From positions 16,159,501 to 16,223,500 of the forward strand of contig CM027381.1 of NCBI GenBank assembly GCA_015680905.1: a DNA stretch of 64,000 nucleotides, in the 5' to 3' direction. The position numbers and the translations under genes are program-made. This document shows, in pieces, positions 22,510 through 33,587 of the stretch. This DNA comes from Coptis chinensis. Lineage: Eukaryota; Streptophyta; Magnoliopsida; Ranunculales; Ranunculaceae. Within the stretch, counting starts at the first letter, position 1. The number at the start of each line of letters is the position of its first letter. The notes under the pieces were generated by a model. That model worked only from the letters and a program-made list of their open reading frames with translations, made no database searches and was not told the DNA's origin.

Positions 22510-23170
22510 TGTTGGAGTTATCCCTCACATGAGGAAGAAAAGAAGTTTAGTTTGCGTGAAGAAGGCTAAGTGCGTGCGCACTTAGTCTGGTCTTGCTCAA
22601 GCTACATTACGCCCATCATGCCGCGGACAACTTATATTGTTTTTTTTAGATGCCTTCGACGACATTGGCCCTTGCCGAGCGCTAGCCATGCCTATGTTCG
22701 TCAGGCTTTCTATTTTTGCGAAATCGCGAGTTTGCAATATAAGGTTTGGGTTTTTGGCAAAACCTAACACACAAGTAACACTAACCAAGGCAACACAAGA
22801 GAGAGAAAACCCAATCTTGAAAGCAATCAAGATTGAGAGATAACCTTTACAGAGAGACAAGCCTGTAAAGAGAGAGGAGTGATCTAGTAAGTTGAGAGAC
22901 TGAAAGGAGTGATTGTAATCTTCCTTCCCACTTTATAAAATGATTAGCTATTGTGGAAGTAGGCACCATTGGCCGAACCACGGTATATCTTTGTGTTCTG
23001 GTATGTGTTTTACTTATTTACTTTATTATCTATTGTTAATAGTTGTTTAGAGAGTTGGGCATGTTAGCTAGGTTGTAGTTGATATTTAGAATTTGTCTGG
23101 AGTTGAAGTGAGTTAAAATACAAGTTATCTATGTAGTGGGGATCGATTGGTATTGGTATTAACCCCAACA
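22510..23170 (+). repeat. Copia B 5' LTR (661 bp)
   Basis: It is homologous throughout to 27391-28023. Shared landmarks are TTTGCAATATAAGGTTTGGG, CAAGCCTGTAAAGAGAGAGG and GCACCATTGGCCGAACC. It is about 28 bp longer than the right LTR, mainly from small indels near 22560-22700. Confidence 0.9.
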
Positions 23171-23172
23171 AG

Positions 23173-23184
23173 TGGTATCAGAGC
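23173..23184 (+). promoter_or_regulatory. Primer-binding site of Copia B (tRNA-Met initiator)
   Basis: TGGTATCAGAGC lies two bases after the 5' LTR end, a perfect match to the usual plant initiator tRNA-Met primer site. Confidence 0.9.
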
Positions 23185-23279
23185 TTGGTTAGATTAACCT
23201 AGGGTGGTATTCAAATCTTGGTCGGAAGTTGTTTGACAAAATTCTTGAGTGAAGATTTAAGTTTAAATAACTTGTAGAG

Positions 23280-24045
23280 ATGGACCATTCTGTGAACACT
23301 CGCATGACGAGTCTGAATAGGAAGAACTACACCATTTGGAAAGCCAATATGGAAGACTTGCTATATTGCAAGGACTTGGCACAACCCATTGAGAATGAAG
23401 GGGAAAAATCGGAATCGGTTGCTGCGGCTGAGTGGAGCACGCTTGACAGAAAATTAATTGGGTACATTCGACAATGGATTGAAGAAAGTGTCTTTCACCA
23501 TGTATCCCAAGAGACTATAGATTTTGGCTTGTGGAAGAAACTCGAAGACCTTTATGAGAGGAAGTTGGGCGAAAACAAAGTGTTGCTCGTTAAGAAGTTT
23601 GCCAACATGAAGTACTAAGAAGGTTCTTCAATGTCTGAGCATCTTAATGAAGTACAAAATACCATTAATTAGTTGTATTTGATGAAGATTAATATGGGAG
23701 ACGAAGTTGAGGCTTTGTTTCTATTAGGCTTTCTACCCGAAAGTTGGGAGACGTTAACATTTTCTCTACACGGATTAGCTAAGGATGGAATCATTTCCAT
23801 GGAGATGGCTATTGTGTCTTTGTTGAATGAGGAGACTAGAAGGAGTTCAAGAAGTAGCTCCTCTCACATATAGATCCTTGTCACAGAGAAACGGGAGAGA
23901 GGTAGAAGCAGAAAACCATCTCATTCTAGAGGTGATGACAGAAGCAAATCTAGGGGTGAAGCTAGAACTCCTAAGGTAGAGAGGCAATGTTACTACTGTG
24001 CCACTAATGGTCACTTTAGGTATGTGTGCAGAACATTGAAGAGGG
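23280..24045 (+). pseudogene. Copia B gag with zinc knuckle
   Basis: Frame 23280-23618 starts MDHSVN and includes LNRKNYTIWKANMEDLLY (gag entry). It ends at TAA (23616-23618), then continues in the same sense with a further stop near 23670 and the block 23673-23873 (LLGFLPESWETLTFSL). The zinc knuckle CYYCATNGHFRYVC at about 23988-24030 keeps all four CCHC ligands. Two nonsense changes make it inactive. Confidence 0.8.
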
Positions 24046-24185
24046 ATGAGAAGAATAACTATGTACATGAAGACATGGTAAAGAGGAACGAAAACTCAAG
24101 TAGAGATACTACCGCACTAGTCGATGATGGTCTAGTGGTAATTGTGTTAGATTGTGGTGAGTGTTGTCTTAGTACCTCATGCCAG

Positions 24186-25359
24186 GATACAGAGTGGGTG
24201 ATAGATACAGGAACATCCTATCACATCACACCGCACAGGGGATTTTTCACTACTTACAGCTGTGGTGAATATGGTGAAGTGAAGATGGGCAACAGTGGAG
24301 TTTCCAAGATTGCAGACATTGGGGATGTTCATATAGAAACCAATGTCGGATACACCTTGACACTCAAGAATGTAAGACATGTCCCTGACATTCGACTAAG
24401 CCTAATTTCCGCTGGGAAGTTAGATGATGATGGCTTTGTAAACTAGTTTGGTAACGGGGTATGGAAACTGAGTAGATGTTCCATTATAGCAGCCAAAGGA
24501 AAGAAAACTTGCTCTCTTTACAAGACACAGGCTAGTTTGTGTAAAGCAGAAGTAAATGCGGTAGAAGAAGAAACTTCCTCTGAACTGTGACATAAGAGAC
24601 TATATCATATGGGCGAAAAAGGCATGGAAGTTCTTGCCAAGCAAAAGGCCTTGCCAGACATCAAAGGTACACATTTAAATAGATGTACTCATTGTTTGGT
24701 AGGAAAGCAACCCAGGGTGCCTTTCCAAAGATTCCCGTCTCACAGAAAGGACAACGTCCTTGAACTAGTGCACACAGATTTATGTGGTCCTATAAAAGTA
24801 AAGTCCCACGGGAGCTTTATACTTCATGACCTTCCTTAATGATACGTCAAGAAAGGTATGGGCATATAGTCTGAAGACCAAAGATAAAGTACTTGGCGTG
24901 TTTGGAAAATTCCATAGCATGGTGGAAAGAGAGACAGGGAAGCTTTTGAAGTGTATTCGCTCAGATAATGGGGGTGAGTACATTGGGTCGTTTGAAGAGT
25001 ATTGCCAGAGTCATAGGATTTGTCATGAGCAGACTATTCCCAAAACTCTACATCAAAATGGTATAGCTGAGAGGATGAATCGTACCATTGTAGAGAGGAT
25101 GAGATGCATGTTGTCTCACTCTAAGCTACCTAGAAGCTACTGGGTAGAAGCAATGCGTACAGCCGTACATGTGATCAACCTATCGCCGTCAAAGTCTCTG
25201 AATAGTGATTATCCAGAGAGAGTATGGTCAGGCAGAGATGTTGATTATAGATACTTGAGGGTATTTGGGTGCAGGGCATTTGTGCATATTTCGAAGGATG
25301 AGAGATCCAAGCTTGATGACAAAGCCAAGCAGTGCATTTTTTCTGGGTTATGGAGATGA
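24186..25359 (+). pseudogene. Copia B protease and integrase
   Basis: The protease begins EWVIDTGTSYHITPHRG (catalytic Asp intact, DTG) in 24024-24446 and stops at TAG 24444-24446. The integrase zinc domain follows (YHMGEKGMEVLAKQ...CTHCLVGK). A shift near 24810 leads to the core in 24826-25359. That core has Asp in LVHTDLCGP (previous frame), Asp in IRSDNGGEY and Glu in GIAERMNRT, then a second shift near 25340. All three DDE residues are present in the DNA but not in one frame. Confidence 0.8.
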
Positions 25360-26800
25360 GAAGTTTGGCTACAAACTCTATGATCCGATTAACAAGAAGG
25401 TAATCCGAAGTCGAGATGTTGTGTTCTTGGAAGACCAAACCATATCAGCTTTCGAGGAGGGTGAGAAGCTACAAGCATTCACTAATGATCTTGTTGATTT
25501 AAAACCAGAAGTTCCTACTGTGGAACGTGCAGAAGGCATTGATAATGTAGAGAACCATGGGCTTGAAGCTCATGATGAGAATCCTATTGCTCATGATGTG
25601 ATATAACCTATTGATATAGAAGATGCAGATGAAGTGCATGAACCACGACCAGAGCAAGCAGAAGTGCATCCTCCTGAGGCACCAGCAGATAGGGTACGGA
25701 GGTCAGATAGAAAGAGACAAGCTTCAACCAGATATCCACCACATACGTATGTTCTACTATCAAATGGTGGAGAACTTATGTACTATCAAAAGGCTCTTGA
25801 AGGTACAGACAAAGAGAAGTGGTTGAAGGCCATGCATGATGAGATGGATTCTTTGCATAAGAGTTACACTTACGAGTTAGTTCAGAAACCGGAAGAAAGA
25901 AAAATTCTCAAGAATAAGTGGATCTACAAAGTCAAGCATGAGGAGAATAATCCATACCCAAGGCACAAAGCTCGCCTTATTGTGAAGGGATTTGGTCAAA
26001 GGAAAGGTATTGACTTTGATGAGATTTTCTCTCCTGTAGTGAAGATGACTTCTATCCATGTGGTATTGGGTATGACCGCAAGTATGAACCTGGAGGTTAA
26101 GCAGCTAGATGTTAAGACAACTTTTCTTCATGGAGACCTTGAAGAAGATGTCTACATGGACCAGCCAGTGGGGTTTGAGGTCAAAGGCAAGGAGCACCTA
26201 GTATGCAAGCTGATAAAGAGCTTGTATGGGTTGAAGCAAACACCGAGACAATGGTACATAAAATTTGATTCCTTTATGGCGAAGCAAGGATACAAGAGGT
26301 CTGCTTCCGATCATTGTGTGTTTGTTCAGAAATTTCCAGATGGGAATTTCATAGTGCTCTTATTGTATGTGGATGTTATGTTGATAGTTAGCCCGAACAT
26401 CAACAAGATATCTAAGCTGAAGAAAAACTTGAGTAAGTCCTTTGAGATGAAGGATTTGGGTCAAGCAAAGCAGATACTTTAGATGTGGATCACTCGTGAC
26501 AGAAAGAGTGGGAAGTTGTGGCTTTCTCAAGAAAGCTACATTGAGAAGGTGTTGAAGAGATTCAACATGGATCAAGCCAAGCCAGTCAGTTGTCCGCTTG
26601 GTGGCTAGTTCTGCATGACCAAAGAGATGTGTCCAAAGGGTGAGCATGAGCAGAGTCAGATGGAAAAGATTCCTTATGCATCCACAGTGGGCAGCTTGAT
26701 GTATGCAATGGTGTGTACAAGACCGGATATTGCTTTCACCGTTGGTGTTGTAAGCTAATTTCTGTCAAATCTGGGTAAGGAGCATTGGGAAGGTGTTAAG
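25265..26800 (+). pseudogene. Copia B reverse transcriptase, YVDV catalytic box
   Basis: The linker 25265-25606 leads to the RT frame 25634-26482. It contains NKWIYKVKHEENN, ARLIVKGFGQRKGIDFDEIFSPV, QLDVKTTFLHGDLEEDVYM and SLYGLKQTPRQWY. The catalytic box reads LYVDVML, so the second Asp is replaced by Val. TAG at 26480-26482 and further TAG (26607) and TAA (26757) codons break the connection region. Confidence 0.85.
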
Positions 26801-26806
26801 TGGATA

Positions 26807-27301
26807 TTGAGATATCTCAAGGGCACTTCCAAATTGTGTTTGTGTTTTGGTGGAAGTAAACCCTTACTTGAATGTTACACTGATGCAGACATGGCAGGTG
26901 ATGTTGACTCGATGAAGTCTACCTCCGGTTATCTGGTTACTTTTGCAGGGGGAGCAGTTTCTTGGCAATTTAAGTTGCAAAAGTGTGTTGTCTTTTCCAC
27001 TATAGAAGCAAAGTATATTGTAGCCACTGATTGTTGCAAAGAGATGCTATGGATGAAGAGGTTCTTCGATGAACTAGGGCTAAAGCAGAAACAGTTTGTA
27101 GTTCTATGTGACAGTCAGAGCGCCATCCATTTGAGCAAGAGTCTGAGTTTTTGTTCTAGATCCAACCACATATATGTGCATTATCACTGGATTAGAGAAA
27201 TACTTGAAGACAAGCATATGTGTATTGAGAAGATTCATACCAACAAGAACGGGTCGGATATGATGACCAAAGTCTTACCGAAAGGTAAGTTTGATGTTTG
27301 A
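26807..27301 (+). pseudogene. Copia B RNase H
   Basis: An open frame of 164 codons with CYTDADMAGDVD (first catalytic Asp), VVFSTIEAKYIVA (Glu), LCDSQSAIHLSK (Asp) and HIYVHYHWIREIL, then the C-terminal TKVLPKGKFDV. It removes the RNA strand during reverse transcription. The domain itself is intact but cut off from RT by upstream stops. Confidence 0.8.
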
Positions 27302-27377
27302 TGTGCTACCGCCGGAATGGTAGCAGACTCCTCCTGTTGATTTGGAAATTGCATCGAGGTATCCTCTGTCACTGTTC

Positions 27378-27390
27378 GGGAGGGGGATAT
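27378..27390 (+). promoter_or_regulatory. Polypurine tract of Copia B
   Basis: GGGAGGGGGATAT directly precedes the 3' LTR, the expected second-strand primer. Confidence 0.8.
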
Positions 27391-28023
27391 TGTTGGAATT
27401 ATCCCTCACATGAGGAGGAAAAGAAGTTCGCGCTCAGTCTGGTCTTGCTTAAGGCGCCCACGCGCCCATGCCATGGACAACTTACAATGTTTTTAGGGAG
27501 CGCGTGCTCGACGATGGCCTTGTCGAGAGCGCACCCGCGCCCATGCCTATTTTCACAGGATTTCTATTTTTGCAAAACCGCGAGTTTGCAATATAAGGTT
27601 TGGGTTTTTGGCAAAACCTAACACACAAGCAACACAAACCAAGGCAACACAAGAGAGAGAAAACCCAATCTTGAAAGCAATCAGGATCGAGAGATAACCT
27701 TTACAGAGAGACAAGCCTGTAAAGAGAGAGGAGTGATCCAGTAAGGTGAGAGACTGCAAGGAGTGATTGTAATCTTCCTTCCCACTTTATAAAAGGATTA
27801 ACTCTTGTGGAAGTAGGCACCATTGGCCGAACCACGGTATATCTTTGTGTTGTGGTGGCGTTTTACTTCTTTACATTATTATCTGTTGTTAATAGTTGTT
27901 TAGAGAGTTGGGCATATTAGCTAGGTTGTAGTTGATATTTAGAATTTGTCTAGAGTTGAAGTTAGTTCAAATACAAGTTATCTGTGTAGTGGGGATCGAT
28001 TTCTATTAGTATTAACCCCAACA
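27391..28023 (+). repeat. Copia B 3' LTR (633 bp)
   Basis: It begins TGTTGGAATTATCCCTCAC and ends TTAACCCCAACA. It carries substitutions relative to the left copy, including several CG to TG or CA differences. Confidence 0.9.
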
Positions 28024-28480
28024 AGTCTTCAAAATTGCTATGAATAGAAGGAAAATCCCCTTCCAAGATTATGCAGTTGTATCGTTGGCTACCTCCCAAA
28101 GCTAGTTGCCAGTTCTACAGCTAGTAACTTTGCATGTCCTTTGGTTGGAGTAGTAACAAACTTTGAAGCAGAATATTGGGCAATCATCTTGGCGTAGAGG
28201 ATGGTCGAAGTTATGGATAGACTGCGATTCATCGGTAGTGGCTCATAGTCTTATGGGAGAGAACACGCCATGGAAGATCAGAGTAAGATGGAAAATAGCC
28301 ACTTCAAAACTTAGCTCCTAGATAATAACTCATACCTCTCACGAAGCTAACTTTGGAGCTGACGCTGCAGCAAGACATGCCTTAACTCTTGATAATGAAC
28401 AAGTTGTTTGGAGTGACATTCCACTAGGTTTTGTTCTGAGGAGTGGAGCGCCTCTTTCGATCCTATTTTAGATTCTGTTA
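28024..28480 (+). pseudogene. LINE 3' remnant with RNase H-like tail
   Basis: Several frames together give the C-terminus of a plant LINE RNase H-like domain: VTNFEAEYWAIILA, then IITHTSHEANFGADAAARHAL and VVWSDIPLGFV...GAPLSIL. This matches in order the H...E.N..AD..A and W...P..... pattern of such tails. It is interrupted by stops. It is less preserved than the LINE at 11379-17210 and comes from an older copy that Copia B probably split or abutted. Confidence 0.6.
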
Positions 28481-28712
28481 AGTTAGATGCAATGTAATTT
28501 TATTCTCTCTCTAACATATTCTTTTATTCGTAATACAATTCCTTACTTGTGTGCAGAAAATGTCCTTTGGTTGGACTTAGTCTAACCTATATTTAGAGAA
28601 CTTAATTCTATTGTAGAAAGTTTCATCACAATGAGGATGTACGATGTATCACTTTTTTTTTAACAATTTGCTTTAAATTATTTTCCAATTTAGTACTCAT
28701 CCAAAAAACGGT
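28481..28712. other. AT-rich spacer
   Basis: Probably the 3' UTR of the LINE remnant. No other structure seen. Confidence 0.35.
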
Positions 28713-28720
28713 CTTCATAT

Positions 28721-29538
28721 TAGGGGTGGGCAATGGGCGGGATTACTAGCCTAGCCCTAAACATTTAAAAAGCCCTTGGTTATTAAGTACGGGTCGGCCC
28801 TATCTAAAGTCGATATAGGATCCCGGTAGGGCCGTCACAAGTCTAAATCTCAAGCCCTGACCCTACCTTAAGCCCTCTTTAAAGGCTTTAGGGGATTAGG
28901 GTTTTTTTAGTGGGCCTACCCTTTATATTTTTCATCTTTTTACAAATCTCATTTTTCGGACAAAAGGTTGTTTTAAGTTTTACGTTTACAAATGTCCGCT
29001 CGTATTTCGCTTTAATGGTGTGGGCCGAAACCTTTAGTTCTAGACTTGGTTTTGGATGTGAATAAAAATATAATTTATAAGAAGTAAGTGGGAAAATAAA
29101 TTGAGAATAATAAGTTCTAGACTTTGATTTGATGATCAAATGAATAAAGTCTTATTTTTATTAAATTTAGTGCTCATTGTTCTTCATACCTGCTAGATAA
29201 GTTGACAAGTTTTTTTGTTATATAAGTCAAGTTATTGGAAATACCCTTGGGTGTAAGTGATAAATTACAAAGCAATATTTTAATTGAAAATATTTAATAA
29301 AGAGTTGAACAATTATGACGCGTGTATTTATAGTGAAAATGTGAAACTATAACTAAGGCTTGGTTAGAAATTCAATTAGGGATTAGGGCCTATGTTTCAG
29401 AACCTTAGCCTTAGCCCTGCCCTAGAAGGCATTAGGGTCGGGCCGGCCCTGTCCTAAACTCTGTGAGGGCTTTATAAGACTTAGGGTCGGGTCGGTCAGG
29501 GCCGGGTTAGGGTCGTTAGGGCCAAATTCCCACCCCTA
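28721..29538. mobile_element. hAT-type non-autonomous element (MITE), 818 bp
   Basis: The ends are TAGGGGTGGG and CCCACCCCTA, a perfect 10-bp terminal inverted repeat. They are flanked by a perfect 8-bp target duplication CTTCATAT (28713-28720 and 29539-29546), the length made by hAT transposases. Both ends carry subterminal GGGCC/GGGTCGG-rich repeats in opposite orientation (28770-28880 and 29400-29520), with an AT-rich middle. It has no transposase frame. Confidence 0.9.
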
Positions 29539-29546
29539 CTTCATAT

Positions 29547-29908
29547 TCACTCAAAAGTGAAGTATCAAATTACTGATCAATATTCAACCAGTCTTCCAAT
29601 CTGTCCTAGCGCTTAAAGGAGATCATCCGGGATATCAGATCCTTACCTAGTAATTTTGTAGATTTTGATGTAACCTTTTGTAACCGTAATATAATAGTTT
29701 AAATGTGAAATAGATAGGAGAATTTTGCAAGAATAATAGTTTTGGAGGGAAAAAGGTATTTTCGACTTTTCGTCTTTGTAAGCATTATATGTTATCAGTA
29801 GAGTTAAAAAAATGGGAAACCAAAACACCGAACCGAGCCGAACTGATTGAAATTAACGGTTTTTAGCTTTTTCGGTTCTCAAAACTAGCATTTACAGAGT
29901 AAGAAATA
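29547..29908. other. Spacer between the two MITEs
   Basis: AT-rich and without a credible gene. The stretch 29820-29880 has CCGAACCGAGCCGAAC-like words resembling the ends of another MITE of the same general type, but no matching partner was found. Confidence 0.4.
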
Positions 29909-29916
29909 GTTTGAAA

Positions 29917-30089
29917 CAGTGTTTAGAAAACCGGACCGGACCGGTGGTTGAACCGGGGTCCGACCGGAACCGGTAAATTTTCGGTTTGGTTTAGTTAAAA
30001 CTTGAGTTTATGGTTGGACTCTCGGTCTAAGCTTAAACCGTGGTTGAACCGGCGAACCGGTTCAGTTCTAAACCGGATCACCCTTATAT

Positions 30090-30120
<31 letters not shown>

Positions 30121-30438
30121 GAAAAATTGATAATGTGGGGAATTTTTTTTATTTTTTTTTTTTTTTTGAAAAATTGATAATGTGGGGAGTTGAACTTAAC
30201 ACCTAAACAAGATAATCCAAACTCCAAACCAACATACTACTATGTATTTCTTGTATAAGAAATTTATTTTGATATATAATACCAATTAATATTAAATTAA
30301 AACATGTATTTATTCATTTTATTATTGTAATTATTAAAAAATTTGCTAAATAAACATCAATTGGTCCGACCGAGTCGAACTATGGTTGAACCTGGTTGAA
30401 CCATTTTAACAAAAATCGGTTCGATTTTCAAAATATTG
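29917..30438. mobile_element. hAT-type non-autonomous element (MITE), 522 bp
   Basis: The ends CAGTGTTTAGAAAACCGG and the complement of CGATTTTCAAAATATTG form an imperfect inverted repeat. They are flanked by a perfect 8-bp duplication GTTTGAAA (29909-29916 and 30439-30446). Subterminal ACCGG-rich repeats are typical of this MITE type. Inside, two long T tracts (about 30088-30120 and 30146-30167) are each followed by the same GAAAAATTGATAATGTGGGG, a local duplication. Confidence 0.85.
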
Positions 30439-30446
30439 GTTTGAAA

Positions 30447-31589
30447 AGCTGAATATATAATTTCATTATAGCATTAACTTTCTATTAACTACAGAATCCA
30501 TATCCACACAGCTTCTTAATAGTCCGAAAATATATATGACATACTGACACACGAAAGATGTAGCAGAGCTGACGTCAGAATCACAGTCCAATAACTTAAG
30601 ACACTCGCTTGACGAATAGAGGCCGCATGCTCAAGTTGAACATGGTTTCCTCCTTCATCCACTCTTTAGCCACTCCCCCAATGGTCCCCAACGACAAAAC
30701 CTGGTACAACAGCTCAACTTCTTGTTCTGCTGCTTTACTCACCCATGTTAAGCTAAATGAATACCCTACATGTAAACCACATGATGGAGATAATAAGATC
30801 GGTTTTCAGTAGGCACGGAACTAAGTTTACTCAAATTGAAAAATAAGTAAAATCAACTATCATTAATATTGGTAAACCTCACGAAGCAAGAGATTCATCT
30901 TGGCTCTATTTGGTTTAAAGCAAACTATTGAAGACTATAAAAGAAGCAAGTGTTTTGATATGCCCTGAATAACATCATAGATTTCTATAGGAAGCAATGC
31001 CATCAAATTTTTTTTGAGGCACCTACTGTAGTTGCAAATACTTTCTGAGTTTCACCTCCATCATTCAGTAATTTTGATGTGTAACATCTGTACCAAGACA
31101 CAATGACATTCCCTGAATATAATTGCGCATTAACCATCAATAAATTTCTCTATAACCTCTCAATCTCTTTTGAACTGAGTCTTCATGTAACCCCTGCGAC
31201 TCAATAAAATATAGAAAGCAGCTCATTAAATAATTGTTTACGAGAGAAGCCTTCTTCTAGATACTTCATCAATCGAATTCACTTCAAAGTTCCAAATTTA
31301 GATCAATCAACAGATGTATCTTCAAATGTAACCGCTCCAATAGTATCAGAGCTTTATCCGAAATCAAAGGACACCCAATAAATGACTAAAAACAGTCAAC
31401 CAACATTCTCAAGTGAACTAACAGTCTAACACTAACTATTTTTTATCTATGTAATTTGTTATTTGTTTTTTTTTCCTCAAAGGAAAGATTTCACTAAAAT
31501 AGTGAAAAGAAATATTGCATATATTCATGGAGTTGGAGACAGGAGAACTCAACTGTTATAAACATAAGAATGGTAGAATGTTAACAAAT
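30447..31589. other. Flank of Copia C, possibly the 3' non-coding part of a disrupted gene
   Basis: No clear domain. The open frame at 30609-30812 (plus) is not recognised. On the minus strand this would be the continuation of 47568-47222, 41152 and 40667 once Copia C and D are removed. It could be 3' UTR or intron of the FAR1-like fragment; that is inference from position only. Confidence 0.3.
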
Positions 31590-31739
31590 TGTTGGAGAAT
31601 ATATAGGATATTCACGTTGATTATTCTTTCTATATATGTAGAATATATGGTTGTGTATTGTAGGAAAGTGTAATATCTTTATATCAATAAATATGGCCAC
31701 TGTCTCTAGTTGAGATAAGCCTTTTACACAAATTCTAGT
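31590..31739 (+). repeat. Copia C 5' LTR (150 bp)
   Basis: TGTTGGAGAATATATAGG to AAATTCTAGT. It is nearly identical to 40517-40666, with two differences seen (TATATGTAG/TATATGCAG and TATATCAAT/TATACCAAT). The high identity implies a younger insertion than elements A and B. Confidence 0.9.
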
Positions 31740-31752
31740 TGGTATCGGAGCC
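31740..31752 (+). promoter_or_regulatory. Primer-binding site of Copia C
   Basis: TGGTATCGGAGCC matches the initiator tRNA-Met site with one change (CAGAG to CGGAG). Confidence 0.8.
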
Positions 31753-32517
31753 ACGGCTCTCCACCACCACCGCTGCTGCCACCGTCAACCACCCTGCTCA
31801 CAACATCTATTACAAATGCCACCATTACTTTTAGTATGCAAGAACTCAACATAATTTGTTCTTCTGCATCTTAGCAACTTCTCATTTTTTGTTGATTTGT
31901 CTCTTGAAATTATGGATGGTGCTATCCCATATTATTTTCTATCTTCTGGTCTTAAAATTCGTCGACATTAGCGGAGGGCTTTATTTCTTCAATTTATAGC
32001 ACCGACAACAATCTCTCCATTGGACATTGTAAGTATCTGCTACTCCTTTATGGCTTCTATTGAAATGGTAGCATCAAAGCTTTCTTTATCTTTTTGGCTC
32101 CAATTAGATCATTGATTGGAATTCGAAAGCTCTTAGTTTTGATCTCACTTATTCTACCCGTGGCTTATTTGATGGGGTATTATTATTGTGTAGTTTGATG
32201 CGCCAAAGGTTATTTTAACCTCTTTATTTGGATTTTTTGGCTCCTGTGTGAAGCAATTTTTTGGTTACTAGTATTTAACCATCTTTCGAGACAACCGTTT
32301 TTTGCGTCTGTTTTTTTTGAAGACTTTTCTACATTTTCTTGTGGGAGCTGGAGTTTTGGTCGTCTGTTTTGTTGCTTCATTTCTGTTTCTGGCAATATCT
32401 ACTTGAGATTGGTATTGATAAATTGCAATATGACTACTTGTCCTACTCCTACGGATATTAGTCAACTGAATTATAAGATCGATCAGCTTTTTCCTCTCCT
32501 TCAGAATCAGAATTCGG
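31753..32517 (+). other. Region where Copia C gag is expected; no gag motifs seen
   Basis: I find neither the LNGxNYxxWS gag entry nor a CCHC knuckle in any frame. The sequence has scattered stops. It is shorter than a usual Copia gag, suggesting deletion or strong decay of gag while pol is far better preserved. Confidence 0.5.
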
Positions 32518-33587
32518 TTGTGTAGAGTTCTAGTGCACCTACAGCTGTCTGCTTCAGGTACTTATACTGCTCTTTATGATAGGTTGGGTCCTACTTGGGT
32601 CCTTGATTCAGGAGCCAATGACCATATGACTGGTGATTCTACACTTTTTACATCTGCTGGTTCTACCATTCATCGATCCGTAAGTCTTGCTGATGGGTCC
32701 TCCACTCCCATTCTTAGTGAAGGGGATGTCTCTCTTTCGCCATCTATTGCTCTGCAATCTGTCCTTCATGTGCCTAACCTTGCACTCAATTTGTTATCTG
32801 TTAGCTGGTTGGCCAACCAAAACTTTAAACTGTGCAGTAGTTTTTCTCTCTGATAGGTGTTTTATACAAGACTAGAGTATGAGGTTGGCAGGGGTTATGA
32901 GTGTCATGGACTGTACTATTTTGGGGATCCACCACTTACTCCACATATACCTAGTACTGTCTTACAGGCGTCTGTCTTATCGGAACATGGTTCCCATGAC
33001 TTCTCTTCCCAGACTTTGAGTTTGTGGCATGCTCGTTTTGGACATGTTAACTTCCAATATATGTGTTTGTTGTTTCCTGATCTGATGAAAGCTTGCAAAT
33101 CTCAAAAGTTTCATTGTCATATATGTGCATTGTCTAAACATACTCGTTCTATTTATATTTCTCGTATGCATCACTCACCATGTGCATTTGATCTTATCCA
33201 TTCTAATGTATGGGGACCGTCTCTAGTGAACTCTTGGTCAGGGCATCGACATTATGTTACTTTTATTGATGATCATAGTAGATGTACTTAGGTGTATCTA
33301 CTCAAGAAAAAATCTGAGGTGCTTACCTCTTTTACCCAATTTCTTCAGATGATTAAGACTCAATACAATGTTGTGGTTAGGGGTATTCGTTCTGACAATT
33401 CTAAGGAATATTTATCAGATGCTTTTGTATCTCAACTGAATCAGCTGGGCATTGTTCAACAACTTTCTAATACTTACACACCTGAGCAGAATGGAGTTGC
33501 TGAACGGAAAAATTGGAGTCTCATGGCCGTTGTTCGTTGTCTTTTGTCTGACATGAATGTCCCAAAATCTTATTGGCATATGGCTAT
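32518..33587 (+). pseudogene. Copia C protease and first half of integrase
   Basis: Frame 32518-32853 has the protease active site TWVLDSGANDHMTGDS and LHVPNLALNLLSVSWL. After a break near 32850 the frame 32857-33291 carries the integrase zinc domain (LWHARFGHVNF...CHICALSKHTRS) and Asp in LIHSNVWGPS (usually HSDVWGPS, so the first catalytic Asp is changed to Asn). TAG at 33289-33291 precedes 33292-33603, with Asp in IRSDNSKEY and Glu in GVAERKNWSLM. The frame is then cut by the solo LTR at 33588. Confidence 0.8.

Larger units (their letters stand above)
22510..28023 (+). mobile_element. Copia element B, full-length but degenerate
   Basis: A 5.5 kb element in the order LTR, primer site, gag, protease, integrase, RT, RNase H, polypurine tract, LTR. 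LTRs begin TGTTGGAxTTATCCCTCACATGAGG and end TTAACCCCAACA. The flanks TGACT (left) and AGTCT (right) do not form a perfect 5-bp duplication. The protein pattern is the Tnt1 type. Confidence 0.85.
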
